DNA of 64,000 nucleotides from Streptomyces sp. WZ-12 (GTDB lineage: Bacteria; Actinomycetota; Actinomycetes; Streptomycetales; Streptomycetaceae). The DNA is taken from assembly GCF_028898845.1 (NCBI RefSeq), contig NZ_CP118574.1, positions 7,179,001 through 7,243,000 of the forward strand, in the 5' to 3' direction. This document shows, one piece after another, positions 8,803 to 17,093 of the stretch. Both the position numbers and the translations under genes were made by a program. The notes under the pieces are model-generated. The model searched no databases, had not been told where the DNA came from, and worked only from the letters and a program-made list of their open reading frames with translations. Every line of letters begins with the position of its first letter. Position 1 is the stretch's first letter.

Positions 8803-10764
8803 ATGAGCAACCTCCTGGATCCCCATGGTGACCTTGCCGACCCGTTCCAGTCATACATCGCTAAGAGCCGCTACTCTCGATTCCGCGACGACCTGGGCCG
8901 CCGGGAAACTTGGACCGAAACCGTCGACCGGTATTTCACGTTCATGACCGAGCACCTCAAGACGCAGCACAACTACACCCCCGACAAGGACCTCGCCTAC
9001 TCGCTACGCCAAGCGGTTCTCGACCACGAAGTGCTGCCCTCGATGCGGGCGTTGATGACGGCCGGTGAGGCGCTAGAGCTTTCTAACATCGCTGGGTACA
9101 ACTGCGCTTACACTCCGATTGCCGACATCAGGGCGTTCTCGGAAATCCTCTTTATCCTGCTCAACGGCACCGGAGTTGGGTTCTCTGTCGAGCGAAGCTA
9201 CGTCGACCAGCTCCCGCCTGTCGCACGTTCTCGAATGGACCTGGGAACGGTGCTGTGGGTAGGGGACAGTAAGCAGGGCTGGGCGGAGGCGTTTGCCTCT
9301 CTGCTGGACCTGGTGTGGGTTCAAGGACGCATCCCGACCGTCAACTACGATCGCATTCGGCCTGCTGGAGCCCGTTTGAAGACCTTCGGTGGCCGCGCAT
9401 CAGGGCCCGATCCGTTGCGCGATCTGTTCGAATTCGCTGTGGAGCTGCTAGGTGTCGCTCAGGGCCGAAAGTTGCGCCCGATCGAAGCTCACGATCTGGC
9501 GTGCAAGATTGCGCAGGTGGTTGTGGTTGGCGGTGTGCGCCGGTCGGCGATGATCAGCCTGAGCGATCTCGACGATGAGGAGATGGCCAAGGCTAAGTCG
9601 GGGGAGTGGTGGGTCAATTACCCCTACCGAGCCCTCGCCAACAACTCGGCTGTCTACCACGACGGCGTCGACCGGGACCAGTTCGACGAGGAGTGGGAGC
9701 AGCTCGTCGGCAGCGGCAGCGGCGAGCGCGCGATCTTCCATCGTGATGCCTCGCGACGCCTTGCTGCCAAGTGGGGTCGCCGGGATCCGAGCATTGCCTA
9801 CGGCACCAATCCGTGCAGCGAGATTGTGTTGCGCCCGTATTCCTTCTGCAACCTGAGTACGGTCGTTGTCCGGCCGGACGACACCCTCGGGTCGCTTTGT
9901 CGCAAGGTGTCGCTCGCCACCGTTTTGGGCACCTGGCAGTCCACGCTGTCTGACTTCCCATTTCTCCGGGAGGAGTGGAAGAAGAACGCCCGGGAAGAAC
10001 GGCTGTTGGGTGTGTCAATGACCGGAATTTTCGGGAACGACCGACTCAACGATGCCATAGGTAGCGGGAGGTGCATGGACACAGTCTGCGAGCAGGGAGG
10101 AACAACTGATCTCGATGTGCTGCGTGAAGTCGCACGTAGCGTGAACCACGGCGTGGCGCGAAGCCTCGGCATCAACGAGTCCGCCGCGATCACTTGTGTG
10201 AAGCCTGAGGGGACCACTTCCCAACTCGCTGGAGTCTCTAGTGGTCTTCACCCGTGGCACAGCAAGCACTACATCCGAACGATCCGCAGTGACATCAAGG
10301 ACCCGGTCACTCAGCTCCTCCAGCAGGCCGGGGTTCCTGCCGAGACGGACGTGATGAACGACCAGAACACGGTGTTCGCCTTCCCTGTAAAGGCTCCACA
10401 GGGTGCGGTAACCCGTGAGGATCTCTCCGCTGTTGACCATCTGGAGCTGTGGTTGACCTGGCAGCGCCACTGGTGTGAGCACAAGCCCTCGGTCACGATC
10501 TCTGTTCGGCCGCAGGAGTGGGCAGCAGTCAAGGAATGGGTTTGGGAGCATATCGATGAGCTGAGCGGGGTTTCATTCCTCCCATACACGGAGCACACCT
10601 ATCAACAGGCTCCTTACCAGGAATGCACCGAGGCAACTTACCTTGCTGCTAAGGAAGGAATGCCCACCGTCCTGTGGTCAGACTTGGTGTTCTACGAAGC
10701 GGCCGATCAGACCACGGGCTCGCAGGAACTGGCGTGCAGCGCGGGGGGATGCGACGTGTATTAG
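8803..10764 (+). CDS. Monomeric class II (adenosylcobalamin) ribonucleotide reductase
   Basis: A 653-residue enzyme that makes deoxynucleotides for phage replication. I place the start at ATG 8803 after an AAGGA ribosome site. Key cysteines match the B12-dependent triphosphate reductase of Lactobacillus leichmannii in spacing: C101 in YNCAY, C338 in NPCSEI and C349 eleven residues later in SFCNL. The C-terminal pair C645/C650 in ACSAGGCDV, five residues apart, regenerates the active site. No separate NrdB, NrdG or NrdI gene is present, as expected for class II. It needs host cobalamin. The gap upstream is too short for a cobalamin riboswitch. Confidence 0.93.
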   Translation: MSNLLDPHGDLADPFQSYIAKSRYSRFRDDLGRRETWTETVDRYFTFMTEHLKTQHNYTPDKDLAYSLRQAVLDHEVLPSMRALMTAGEALELSNIAGYNCAYTPIADIRAFSEILFILLNGTGVGFSVERSYVDQLPPVARSRMDLGTVLWVGDSKQGWAEAFASLLDLVWVQGRIPTVNYDRIRPAGARLKTFGGRASGPDPLRDLFEFAVELLGVAQGRKLRPIEAHDLACKIAQVVVVGGVRRSAMISLSDLDDEEMAKAKSGEWWVNYPYRALANNSAVYHDGVDRDQFDEEWEQLVGSGSGERAIFHRDASRRLAAKWGRRDPSIAYGTNPCSEIVLRPYSFCNLSTVVVRPDDTLGSLCRKVSLATVLGTWQSTLSDFPFLREEWKKNAREERLLGVSMTGIFGNDRLNDAIGSGRCMDTVCEQGGTTDLDVLREVARSVNHGVARSLGINESAAITCVKPEGTTSQLAGVSSGLHPWHSKHYIRTIRSDIKDPVTQLLQQAGVPAETDVMNDQNTVFAFPVKAPQGAVTREDLSAVDHLELWLTWQRHWCEHKPSVTISVRPQEWAAVKEWVWEHIDELSGVSFLPYTEHTYQQAPYQECTEATYLAAKEGMPTVLWSDLVFYEAADQTTGSQELACSAGGCDVY

Positions 10765-10775
10765 GAGTCCATGAG

Positions 10776-10952
10776 ATGAGCGAGACCGGTCAGAGACTGG
10801 CGGAAGCACTTGAAGCCGTGGCAGTTGGCTGTGAGGAGCGCGCGGAGCATCTTCACTCCACGTACGCGCTCGGAGACGAGACTGCTGCTGCTCGCTGGCT
10901 ATCGGAACTCGCAGAGATACTCAGAGGCGTGGCGTCGGATCAGGTTTCCTGA
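10776..10952 (+). CDS. Hypothetical small acidic helical protein
   Basis: A 58-residue protein starting at ATG 10776, after TTAGGAGTCC; an ATG five bases earlier is out of frame and stops at once. The sequence is one or two amphipathic helices rich in Glu and Ala (GQRLAEALEAVAVGCEERAE). No family is recognised. It is the last gene before a strong terminator. Confidence 0.65.
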   Translation: MSETGQRLAEALEAVAVGCEERAEHLHSTYALGDETAAARWLSELAEILRGVASDQVS

Positions 10953-10958
10953 CCCATT

Positions 10959-10991
10959 GGCCCCGGAGGTTGTGCACCTCCGGGGCCTTTT
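10959..10991 (+). terminator. Rho-independent terminator
   Basis: A 12-bp GC-rich stem (10959-10970 with 10976-10987), a 5-base loop and a following TTTT run. It ends the reductase transcript. Confidence 0.88.
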
Positions 10992-11135
10992 GCTGTCTGA
11001 CCCGCAGAGGGATTCTTTACCCTTCCGTGACGCAGGGGATTAACTCCTGCCTGAGACATCGACCCACGTCTCTTCGTAGAGTCTTCAGCAGTTGATCAAC
11101 GCGACATCTGCTGGACTTAAAGACGGGGAGGATTC

Positions 11136-12194
11136 GTGGCACTGAGCGAAGACGCCATTGCGCTCATGAACAAGATCAACAAGCAATTCGGGCCCGGCTC
11201 CGTCATGGTGGCCAGCGACATCCGATCCGCTGGTCAACTCCCCAGCAGTATTACCTCACTTGACCTCATCCTCGGCGGCGGATTCCCCCGCAATCAGTGG
11301 TCCGAGGTGATCGGCATGGAAGGCTCTGGAAAGACAACCGTCTGCCATAAGACGGTCGCCCACAACCAAAACCAGAGCCCAGACTTCACCACCCTCTGGA
11401 TAGCAGCGGAGGCATACGACGTCGAACAGGCAGCGATGCTCGGCGTAGACGTAGACCGCGTCATCGTCCACGCAACGAACCGCATGGAAGAGGCGTTCCA
11501 GGTCGCCATCGACGCGGCCGAAGCCCGAACCGTCGACCTCATCATCCTGGACAGCTATCCGGCGCTCGTTCCGGACGGCGAAGCCGAAAAGGACATGGAC
11601 GAAGCCAGCATGACGCTCGGCGCCCGCCTCTTCGGAAAATTCTTCCGCAAGATTGGCAAGGAAACCGGTCGCTCCATGGCGGCCAACGACCGGCCGGTCA
11701 CTGGAATCATTATCAATCAGTGGCGTGAGAAGGTCGGTGGTTTCTCCCCGGCCGGGACTCCCAAGACGACGCCGGGCGGCCTGGCCAAGAACTTCGCCTA
11801 CTACTGTCGTCTGGAAGTCGCACGAGCTGAATGGCTCGACGAGGCGCGCCCCGGTAAGGGCAAGGCCCGCGTCGGACAGGTCATGAAGTTCAAGACCCTC
11901 AAGAACAAGCAGATCGCTGGACAGAAGTCCTCCCAGTCCGACTACTACTTTGAAGACGCTCCGAACTTGGGTTTTCGTGCCGGCGAGTTCGACGCCTTCA
12001 AGGACGTCTTCCTCTGGGCAATCCACTACGACGTCATCGAACGCCGAGGCGCCTACTACAACTTCGGAGAAACACGCTGGAAGGGCAAGGACGAGGCTCT
12101 AGCCGCCATCCGTGAGGACGTAGACCTCATGCACAGCCTGACTGAGGAAGTCATGAGAGCCGCCGACCCTCGACAGCACCAGGAGGCAGCATGA
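11136..12194 (+). CDS. Phage RecA-like recombinase
   Basis: A 352-residue RecA-family ATPase with a GTG start at 11136 behind GGGGAGGATTC. The N-terminus LMNKINKQFGPGSVMV and GGGFPRNQWSEVIGMEGSGKTT (Walker A) are typical RecA. The Walker B strand is TVDLIILDSYPALVP. PGGLAKNFAYYCRLEVAR corresponds to the DNA-binding loop region, though divergent from cellular RecA. It should promote strand exchange and phage recombination. It is preceded by a 148-base gap and followed by coupled small genes for a membrane protein and an Hjc-like nuclease. Confidence 0.9.
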   Translation: MALSEDAIALMNKINKQFGPGSVMVASDIRSAGQLPSSITSLDLILGGGFPRNQWSEVIGMEGSGKTTVCHKTVAHNQNQSPDFTTLWIAAEAYDVEQAAMLGVDVDRVIVHATNRMEEAFQVAIDAAEARTVDLIILDSYPALVPDGEAEKDMDEASMTLGARLFGKFFRKIGKETGRSMAANDRPVTGIIINQWREKVGGFSPAGTPKTTPGGLAKNFAYYCRLEVARAEWLDEARPGKGKARVGQVMKFKTLKNKQIAGQKSSQSDYYFEDAPNLGFRAGEFDAFKDVFLWAIHYDVIERRGAYYNFGETRWKGKDEALAAIREDVDLMHSLTEEVMRAADPRQHQEAA

Positions 12195-12349
12195 GCATCG
12201 AGATCTACCTTTGGATTCTGATTGGGTCTCTGCTCGCAAACGCCATTGCCTCAACCGTGTGCGCAATCACCGGACGCGCAGACCTGCTCCACCTGGACGA
12301 GAGATTCGACGAGCTCGAAGCCCTCCTGACTAAGGAGGACCAGAAGTGA
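12191..12349 (+). CDS. Small single-pass membrane protein
   Basis: A 52-residue protein coupled to recA by an ATGA overlap. One transmembrane helix (YLWILIGSLLANAIASTV, residues 6-23) is followed by an acidic amphipathic tail. The function is unknown. Its next neighbour starts at GTG 12346, overlapping the stop, so it belongs to the recombination operon. It falls below usual gene-length cut-offs and is easily missed. Confidence 0.65.
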   Translation: MSIEIYLWILIGSLLANAIASTVCAITGRADLLHLDERFDELEALLTKEDQK

Positions 12350-12651
12350 CCCTCTCCAACCTCAAGCGCTCTCAGCGCCAGGAGAAGCGCATCGCTGAGC
12401 GGTACCACGGCACCGTCAACTCCGGGAGTGGTAACGGCTGGGTGCACAAGAACGACGTACGCACTGCGCGCTTCTCCTTCGAAGCCAAGACCACCACGAA
12501 GCAGTCGTACAGCATCAAGTACGCCGACCTGATCAAGGCAGAGAAGCACGCCCTGGTGTCCGGACGAGAGATGGTCTTCGTCATCGAACTCGGCGGCCGT
12601 AACTGGTACCTGATGTCCGAGCACGCCTTCGACTCCCTCATAGAGGAGTAA
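12346..12651 (+). CDS. Hjc-like / PD-(D/E)XK nuclease (putative Holliday junction resolvase)
   Basis: A 101-residue protein whose layout fits the type II restriction fold: an N-terminal glutamate helix (RQEKRIAERYHG), a Gly/Ser turn SGSGNG, an aspartate in KNDVRT (D37), and the FEAKT motif (E46, K48). This order, E...D...ExK, is that of archaeal Hjc resolvases. It is coupled to the genes on both sides and lies in the recombination block beside recA, which supports a role in cutting branched DNA. A different small nuclease activity cannot be excluded. Confidence 0.7.
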   Translation: MTLSNLKRSQRQEKRIAERYHGTVNSGSGNGWVHKNDVRTARFSFEAKTTTKQSYSIKYADLIKAEKHALVSGREMVFVIELGGRNWYLMSEHAFDSLIEE

Positions 12652-13058
12652 TGGCGCTCTACTCCCGGAAGAAGGCACCTGACTGGAGCGCCAATGAAGA
12701 CCCCGCTCTCGAAGCCAAGTGCCGGCAGTTCCCCACCCCACACAGCCTGACGTCCGACCCGTGGTTTGACGACCCGGACGAGGCACGAGCCGTATGCAAC
12801 GGCGATGTTGACGGAATCATCTGTCCGATGCGCCAGCAGTGCCTCGTACAAGCCATGGTCAACTGCGAACGGCACGGTGTCTGGGCCGGCCTCAGCGAAG
12901 AGCAACTCGCCTGGATGCGCAAGAGGTACCGGCGCAAGCCCGAGATGTGGCTCGTCGACAACGCCCCAACTCACCAGGAGGCACTTACCGATGCCGCTGC
13001 CTGTGAAGGCTCCCAAGACTCGACGCAAGAAGCAGCTGGCCCCAGCCAGCCTGAATGA
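12651..13058 (+). CDS. WhiB-like iron-sulfur transcription factor
   Basis: A 135-residue Wbl-family protein. Cysteines at residues 24, 49, 58 and 64 can ligate a [4Fe-4S] cluster, and GVWAG at 76-80 is the family's beta-turn, followed by a basic segment RKRYRRKPE. The usual Cys-x2-Cys pair is stretched to Cys-x8-Cys (C49-C58), a variant form. Wbl proteins bind the principal sigma factor and control development and redox responses in actinobacteria. The phage copy probably redirects host transcription. The start ATG overlaps the previous TAA by one base. Confidence 0.85.
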   Translation: MALYSRKKAPDWSANEDPALEAKCRQFPTPHSLTSDPWFDDPDEARAVCNGDVDGIICPMRQQCLVQAMVNCERHGVWAGLSEEQLAWMRKRYRRKPEMWLVDNAPTHQEALTDAAACEGSQDSTQEAAGPSQPE

Positions 13059-14130
13059 CCTCTTCGCGTCACGTAGCAAGGACACGTTCCTCTCCGAGGC
13101 CCGCGCACACGTCGTAGCCAAGCACCATGCCGATGATTCGCGGCGCCAGGACATCATCCACCCCTCGGAGATGGCCAAGGCGGACTGGTGTCCTCGCGCC
13201 ACATACCTACGAATCGAAACCGGAATCCACCACAAGAAGACTTTCGGCTTCCAGAGCCTGAACGTCTTCGACACCGGCCATGAGGCCCATCGCAAATGGC
13301 AACACCGAGCGTGGGACATCGGGTGGCTGGAAGGAAACTTCAGGTGCCTGAACTGCGCTCAACTCTGGTGGGCCACCAGCCCTGATACCTGCGACCGATG
13401 CTCCAGCAAGGCACTCGAATACGCCGAGGTCCCCGTCAAGAACATCGCCGACTACCAGATCGCCGGACACTCCGACGGACTCCTCAAACCCATCCGCAAG
13501 CTGCTCGAAATCAAGACGGTAGGGGAGGGCACCTACCGGTTCGAGCACCCCAAGCTGCTCGCCAAGCACACCGTCCAGCTGCCAGACGGCTCCGAACTCG
13601 TCAATCTCAAGGCCGTATGGGCGGACACCCGCACCCCCTTCCCGTCCCACATTCGTCAAGGCCAGATCTACATGTGGCTCGCCCAGCAAGCCGGGATCGA
13701 CATCGACGGCATGGAGTTCATCTACGAGTCCAAGTTCAACCAGGACGTGAAGAGCTTCACCGTCAAGGCCAACGCTGATCTCATCGCCGACCGTATCGAG
13801 ATGGCCAAGGACATCAAGCAACGCCTCGGCAGCAACAATCCGCCTGCCTGCCCCAAGGGTGGCTGTGCCGACTGCAACGCGTATGAGGAGACCCGTGACG
13901 CCCCCTCTGGACGAGGAAGTACGGACGCTGGCTCAAAGCACGACGAGGAAGCTCCGGCGGAAGGGACTGAAACCTCCTCTGCGACCGGAGGCGGAACCCC
14001 CCGAACTGCCAGCCGTGCTGACCGAACTCACCGACGACAGCCTGATGAGTCTCTTCGTTCAGCTGACGAACTGGTCCGAGTTCGCCGGAACACGGCTGGC
14101 GTGTGCAGCAGTCGACGAGCGCGAAGCTGA
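12991..14130 (+). CDS. Cas4-like PD-(D/E)XK nuclease with Cys motifs
   Basis: A 379-residue protein starting at ATG 12991 after AGGAGG. Residues up to about 305 look like a Cas4/RecB-type nuclease: IAGHSDGLL, then LLEIKTV (the D...ExK active site), an internal zinc finger RCLNCAQLW...TCDRCSS, and a C-terminal CPKGGCADC cluster. It likely processes DNA ends during phage recombination. The last 75 or so residues are Ser/Thr/Arg-rich and overlap another gene in a different frame, so the natural protein may end near the CPKGGCADC cluster in relatives. Its start overlaps the 3' end of the WhiB-like gene. Confidence 0.75.
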   Translation: MPLPVKAPKTRRKKQLAPASLNDLFASRSKDTFLSEARAHVVAKHHADDSRRQDIIHPSEMAKADWCPRATYLRIETGIHHKKTFGFQSLNVFDTGHEAHRKWQHRAWDIGWLEGNFRCLNCAQLWWATSPDTCDRCSSKALEYAEVPVKNIADYQIAGHSDGLLKPIRKLLEIKTVGEGTYRFEHPKLLAKHTVQLPDGSELVNLKAVWADTRTPFPSHIRQGQIYMWLAQQAGIDIDGMEFIYESKFNQDVKSFTVKANADLIADRIEMAKDIKQRLGSNNPPACPKGGCADCNAYEETRDAPSGRGSTDAGSKHDEEAPAEGTETSSATGGGTPRTASRADRTHRRQPDESLRSADELVRVRRNTAGVCSSRRARS

Positions 14131-14392
14131 GACCAGCCTCGACAGACAAAAGGCTCTTGCCGCAGTAAGAGCCAGGGGAGAAAAGAGCGTTACGGCGCAG
14201 AAGGCCGCAGCCGCAGCTGACGAATCCGTCCTCGCCGCCACCGACACCTACAACACTGCCTACGCCACTCGCAAGATCCTTGAATCGCTCTACAACGGGC
14301 TCAATGCCAAAGCGGCTGTCGTATCACGAGAGCTAACTCGCAGAGTCGGCCGAGGAGATCGAGAGAACCGTGCACAGCGATGGACAGCCTGA
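13896..14392 (+). CDS. Conserved-type hypothetical phage protein, overprinted at its 5' end
   Basis: A 165-residue protein starting at GTG 13896 behind ATGAGGAGACCC, inside the preceding nuclease gene, overlapping it by 235 bases. The middle part, LTDDSLMSLFVQLTNWSEFAG, followed by alternating helical segments rich in Ala and Glu, looks like a genuine folded helical protein. I recall similar small actinophage proteins but cannot name the function. It is followed by another gene with an AAGGAG ribosome site. Confidence 0.65.
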
Positions 14393-14404
14393 AAGGAGCT
14401 CCCT

Positions 14405-14590
14405 GTGGAGCCGCGACCCGGCCAGATGTACCTCGATACGCGCAGCAACGGGAATCGGATAGCCGTTGTGAAGCACCTCGACGAGGACCTCGTACACGCC
14501 TACAGCTACAACCTCGCAGCCTCTACTCGACGCGGATTCCGACTGCGACTGTCCACCCTTACGCGGCATTACCGAAAGATGAGCAACTAA
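14405..14590 (+). CDS. Hypothetical small basic protein
   Basis: A 61-residue protein with a GTG start at 14405 and a clear AAGGAG ribosome site. It is predicted as a small beta-rich fold with basic residues at the C-terminus (STLTRHYRKM). No family is recognised. Its stop TAA overlaps the next ATG by one base. Confidence 0.6.
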   Translation: MEPRPGQMYLDTRSNGNRIAVVKHLDEDLVHAYSYNLAASTRRGFRLRLSTLTRHYRKMSN

Positions 14591-14730
14591 TGAACGACCG
14601 CGCGGAAGCCGGCAACTCCTCCTGTACCACGTGTGACTCCTGTCTCTACGAGATCGGTGAAGACGAAGCCCGCACGTACTGCGACGGGGAAACCTACTGC
14701 CTCGCCTGCAACCCGGTTGCCCTGGCCTAA
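14590..14730 (+). CDS. Small zinc-finger-like protein
   Basis: A 46-residue protein with two Cys pairs, CTTCDSC and YCDGETYCLAC, that could bind a zinc ion. It overlaps the preceding stop by one base. The function is unknown, and it is too short for many gene finders. Confidence 0.6.
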   Translation: MNDRAEAGNSSCTTCDSCLYEIGEDEARTYCDGETYCLACNPVALA

Positions 14731-14743
14731 GGAGCCACTCACT

Positions 14744-15190
14744 ATGACCTCGCTTGCCATCGGACAGCTCTGGACCTGCAAGGACCTGCGCCGAGCTGGA
14801 CGCACCCTACGCGTCGCGGCTTTCGACGATGAGAACGTACACGCAGTTGTGGTCACCAATCGCCAGGACGTCCAGGCGCTCGTTGATGCCGGCCGCACTG
14901 ACCTCGACCGGCGCGGCCAGCACACCACCATCTTGCGGCGCCGCTTCGCCGCCGATTGCTACCGACTCGTTGCCCACGCGCCTCAGAACACTCCCGGCGA
15001 CACCGTGGTCCGGTTGCCCCAGACATGTACGGACTACGGCACCCACAAGTGGCTCCCCATCCAGATACTCGGGGTACAAGGGCGGCCATCGATCGTCCGA
15101 CTGGTCTGTACGAAATGCTACGGCCACACCCAGCGGGTATCGCCCTACCTGGCCAACGCAGCCGTCGTCTCCGGCGACTTCGCCGCATGA
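14744..15190 (+). CDS. Hypothetical phage protein
   Basis: A 148-residue protein starting at ATG 14744 after GGAGCC. The N-terminal half is a beta-rich segment (GQLWTCKDLRRAGRTLRV); the C-terminal half has a VCTKCYGHTQRV Cys pair and an upstream QTCTDYGTHKW that together could coordinate zinc. I do not recognise the family. It overlaps the RuvC-like gene start by four bases. Confidence 0.6.
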   Translation: MTSLAIGQLWTCKDLRRAGRTLRVAAFDDENVHAVVVTNRQDVQALVDAGRTDLDRRGQHTTILRRRFAADCYRLVAHAPQNTPGDTVVRLPQTCTDYGTHKWLPIQILGVQGRPSIVRLVCTKCYGHTQRVSPYLANAAVVSGDFAA

Positions 15191-15771
15191 GCAGTGCCAA
15201 CTACCCCTACGTGGGCATCGACCAGTCATACTCCGGATTCGCCCTCGTGATCTACTGCCACCCCAGCGAGATCTACGTGCCCAAGTCCCGTAAATGGGAG
15301 GCGAAACGATACACCTCCCAATCAGACAGACTGGCCCACATTTACCAGGACCTCCAACTCCTCCTGTCCGAGGTCTACTGCGCACACGGAGGCATATCCC
15401 TCATCGCGATGGAGGGCTACGCCCACGGGGCGAAGTTCCAACGCGAAGCCCTAGGAGAGCTTGGCGGCATTGTCAAACTGACCATATCTGAGATCGCTGG
15501 CCAACGACCCTGGCGCCACCCGCTGATTATCTCGCCACCCACCCTCAAGAAGTTCACCACAGGAAAGGGAACAGCCACCAAGCAGGAGATGATGGACGCC
15601 GTACGCAAGCGCTGGGGCGCATCCGTCTACGACGACAACCTTGCTGACGCCTACGCCCTAGCCCGAGCCGCCGCCGTCTGGCATACAGGCCAGGGAACCG
15701 AAGAACAGCTCAACGCCTTGCAGCACATGAAGCCACAGTCCACCAATGGCCCGCTCGGCAAGACCGCTTAA
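15187..15771 (+). CDS. RuvC-like Holliday junction resolvase
   Basis: A 194-residue RNase H-fold nuclease. The first acidic residue is in VGIDQSYSG, the second in IAMEGYAHG, and the C-terminal acidic pair is in DDNLADAYALARAA. This is the RuvC/phage resolvase signature. It probably resolves branched phage replication or recombination intermediates. A host-type ruvC is present separately at 63030. The start overlaps the previous stop (ATGA) and a strong terminator follows. Confidence 0.85.
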   Translation: MSSANYPYVGIDQSYSGFALVIYCHPSEIYVPKSRKWEAKRYTSQSDRLAHIYQDLQLLLSEVYCAHGGISLIAMEGYAHGAKFQREALGELGGIVKLTISEIAGQRPWRHPLIISPPTLKKFTTGKGTATKQEMMDAVRKRWGASVYDDNLADAYALARAAAVWHTGQGTEEQLNALQHMKPQSTNGPLGKTA

Positions 15772-15780
15772 CGAAGAGAC

Positions 15781-15818
15781 AGAGTCCTCCCGCTGGCCAG
15801 CGGGAGGACTCTTCTATT
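15781..15818 (+). terminator. Perfect-palindrome terminator
   Basis: Two 16-bp perfect arms (15781-15796 and 15797-15812) with no spacer, followed by TCTATT. This closes the recombination transcript ending with the RuvC-like gene. Confidence 0.8.
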
Positions 15819-15852
15819 ACCACTAAGTCCAAGCCGCCTCCTACCCTCGGAA

Positions 15853-16176
15853 ATGTCCTTGATAGACATACCCACAGAAGCGGTCAAGATGAAAAACCAT
15901 GAGCCCGAAGAGCTCACCCTCCTGGTGAAGTCCTCCACATCAGCCACGAGCCTCGGCTCCATGCTGGCACGCTGCATCTACGAAGGAAAGCGCGTAACCC
16001 TCAGAGCAATTGGGGCCTCCGCCGTCAACCAAGCAGCGAAGGCAGTTCCCATCGCTCAAGGACACGCAGCCCCCAAGGGACACCACCTTGCAGTGAGCAT
16101 TTCCTTCTTCGACAGCGACATCCAAGGACAGAAGAAGACCGGACTCCAGTTCCGCATCACCGACATCGCCCGGTGA
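15853..16176 (+). CDS. SpoVS-family protein
   Basis: A 107-residue protein matching the small SpoVS (stage V sporulation protein S) fold. LTLLVKSSTSATSLGSMLA, then LRAIGASAVNQAAKAVPIAQG, then HLAVSISFFDSD correspond to the family's conserved blocks. In endospore formers SpoVS affects sporulation and nucleic acid-linked regulation. In phages of sporulating actinobacteria it may modulate host development, which is inference. The start could also be ATG 15889, where the conserved region begins soon after. Confidence 0.8.
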   Translation: MSLIDIPTEAVKMKNHEPEELTLLVKSSTSATSLGSMLARCIYEGKRVTLRAIGASAVNQAAKAVPIAQGHAAPKGHHLAVSISFFDSDIQGQKKTGLQFRITDIAR

Positions 16177-16247
16177 ACCACCAGTCACACACCAAGAAGC
16201 GGCACAACCCCATCCAGGAGCGACCGCGTCCACGGCCAGGAGGCCAC

Positions 16248-16547
16248 ATGAGTGAGCACATCATCTCGTCCGGGCAGTTCCCGACCGTGGGCAAGTCCAT
16301 GGCCCACTCCCACACGACCTTCGTCCAGCCCCAGGCAGGCATTCGAGTCCCCCGAACCGGCAATGCGAAGGGTGGCTCCCCCTACCCCGAGCACGCCGCC
16401 GGCCATCGCACTCCCAAGATCGATCGCAACGGCATCGGAGGCATCAAGGTGTACCGAGCTGTGCGCAATACCCCCGTGGCCGAGGAGACCGCCCGGGGTG
16501 TCCACACCATCCCGTCGAAGTTCCGATTCGACACCTCTGGGCGGTGA
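16248..16547 (+). CDS. Hypothetical small phage protein
   Basis: A 99-residue protein starting at ATG 16248 after CCAGGAGGCC. It is rich in Gly, His, Pro and Ser with no hydrophobic core predicted, so it may be extended or structural. It is the first of seven closely packed small genes (16248-18189). No family is recognised. Confidence 0.65.
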   Translation: MSEHIISSGQFPTVGKSMAHSHTTFVQPQAGIRVPRTGNAKGGSPYPEHAAGHRTPKIDRNGIGGIKVYRAVRNTPVAEETARGVHTIPSKFRFDTSGR

Positions 16548-16548
16548 G

Positions 16549-16788
16549 ATGCTTCCCCTTCTCCTCGGCGCCGCCACGCGTATTGCTGCGCCCGCCATCG
16601 GACGTGCCGCAGCTGGCCGAGCAGCTGGAGCAGCTGCCAGTGGAACTGCCGCGCGACTCCTCCAGCCAGCCCAATTCACCTCGGGGATGGTCATGGGCGC
16701 CAACACCGCAGGGAACTCCAACGCGAGCACTGGCGGCCCCCAGTCAGCACTTGGCGGCGACGACTCCAACCCCGTGTACAACCGCTGA
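16549..16788 (+). CDS. Hypothetical Ala/Gly-rich small protein
   Basis: A 79-residue protein starting one base after the previous stop. The N-terminal 45 residues are Ala-rich and hydrophobic (LPLLLGAATRIAAPAIG), possibly a membrane-associated helix; the tail is Gly/Asn-rich. The function is unknown. Confidence 0.55.
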   Translation: MLPLLLGAATRIAAPAIGRAAAGRAAGAAASGTAARLLQPAQFTSGMVMGANTAGNSNASTGGPQSALGGDDSNPVYNR

Positions 16789-16799
16789 CGAGGAGCCAC

Positions 16800-17093
16800 A
16801 TGCTCAACACGACGTCATACAGAGCCGGCCTGCTCAACCACACGCAATTCGGAAAGATCACAACCGAAGTCGGCAACATCGTGAACGGCGATGCACAGCC
16901 AATGGGTCGAACATCCCCGGCAGGCAACATCATTGGCGGAGTCCTCGGTAGCCAACCTGGCCAAGCCACAACCCCCCAGCCCACAGCCTCAGCAACTACC
17001 GGCCCCACACAGAGAACCCATGGCGGCCAGACGACCTACACCGGTAGCAACCCAGTCACCAACGCCCAAGCCCGACAGGGCGGCCGACCGTGA
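16800..17093 (+). CDS. Hypothetical Gly/Thr-rich small protein
   Basis: A 97-residue low-complexity protein, preceded by a GAGGAG ribosome site. The N-terminus has NTTSYRAGLLNHTQFGK, followed by Gly/Thr/Gln-rich sequence. It overlaps the next gene start by four bases. The function is unknown. Confidence 0.55.
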   Translation: MLNTTSYRAGLLNHTQFGKITTEVGNIVNGDAQPMGRTSPAGNIIGGVLGSQPGQATTPQPTASATTGPTQRTHGGQTTYTGSNPVTNAQARQGGRP

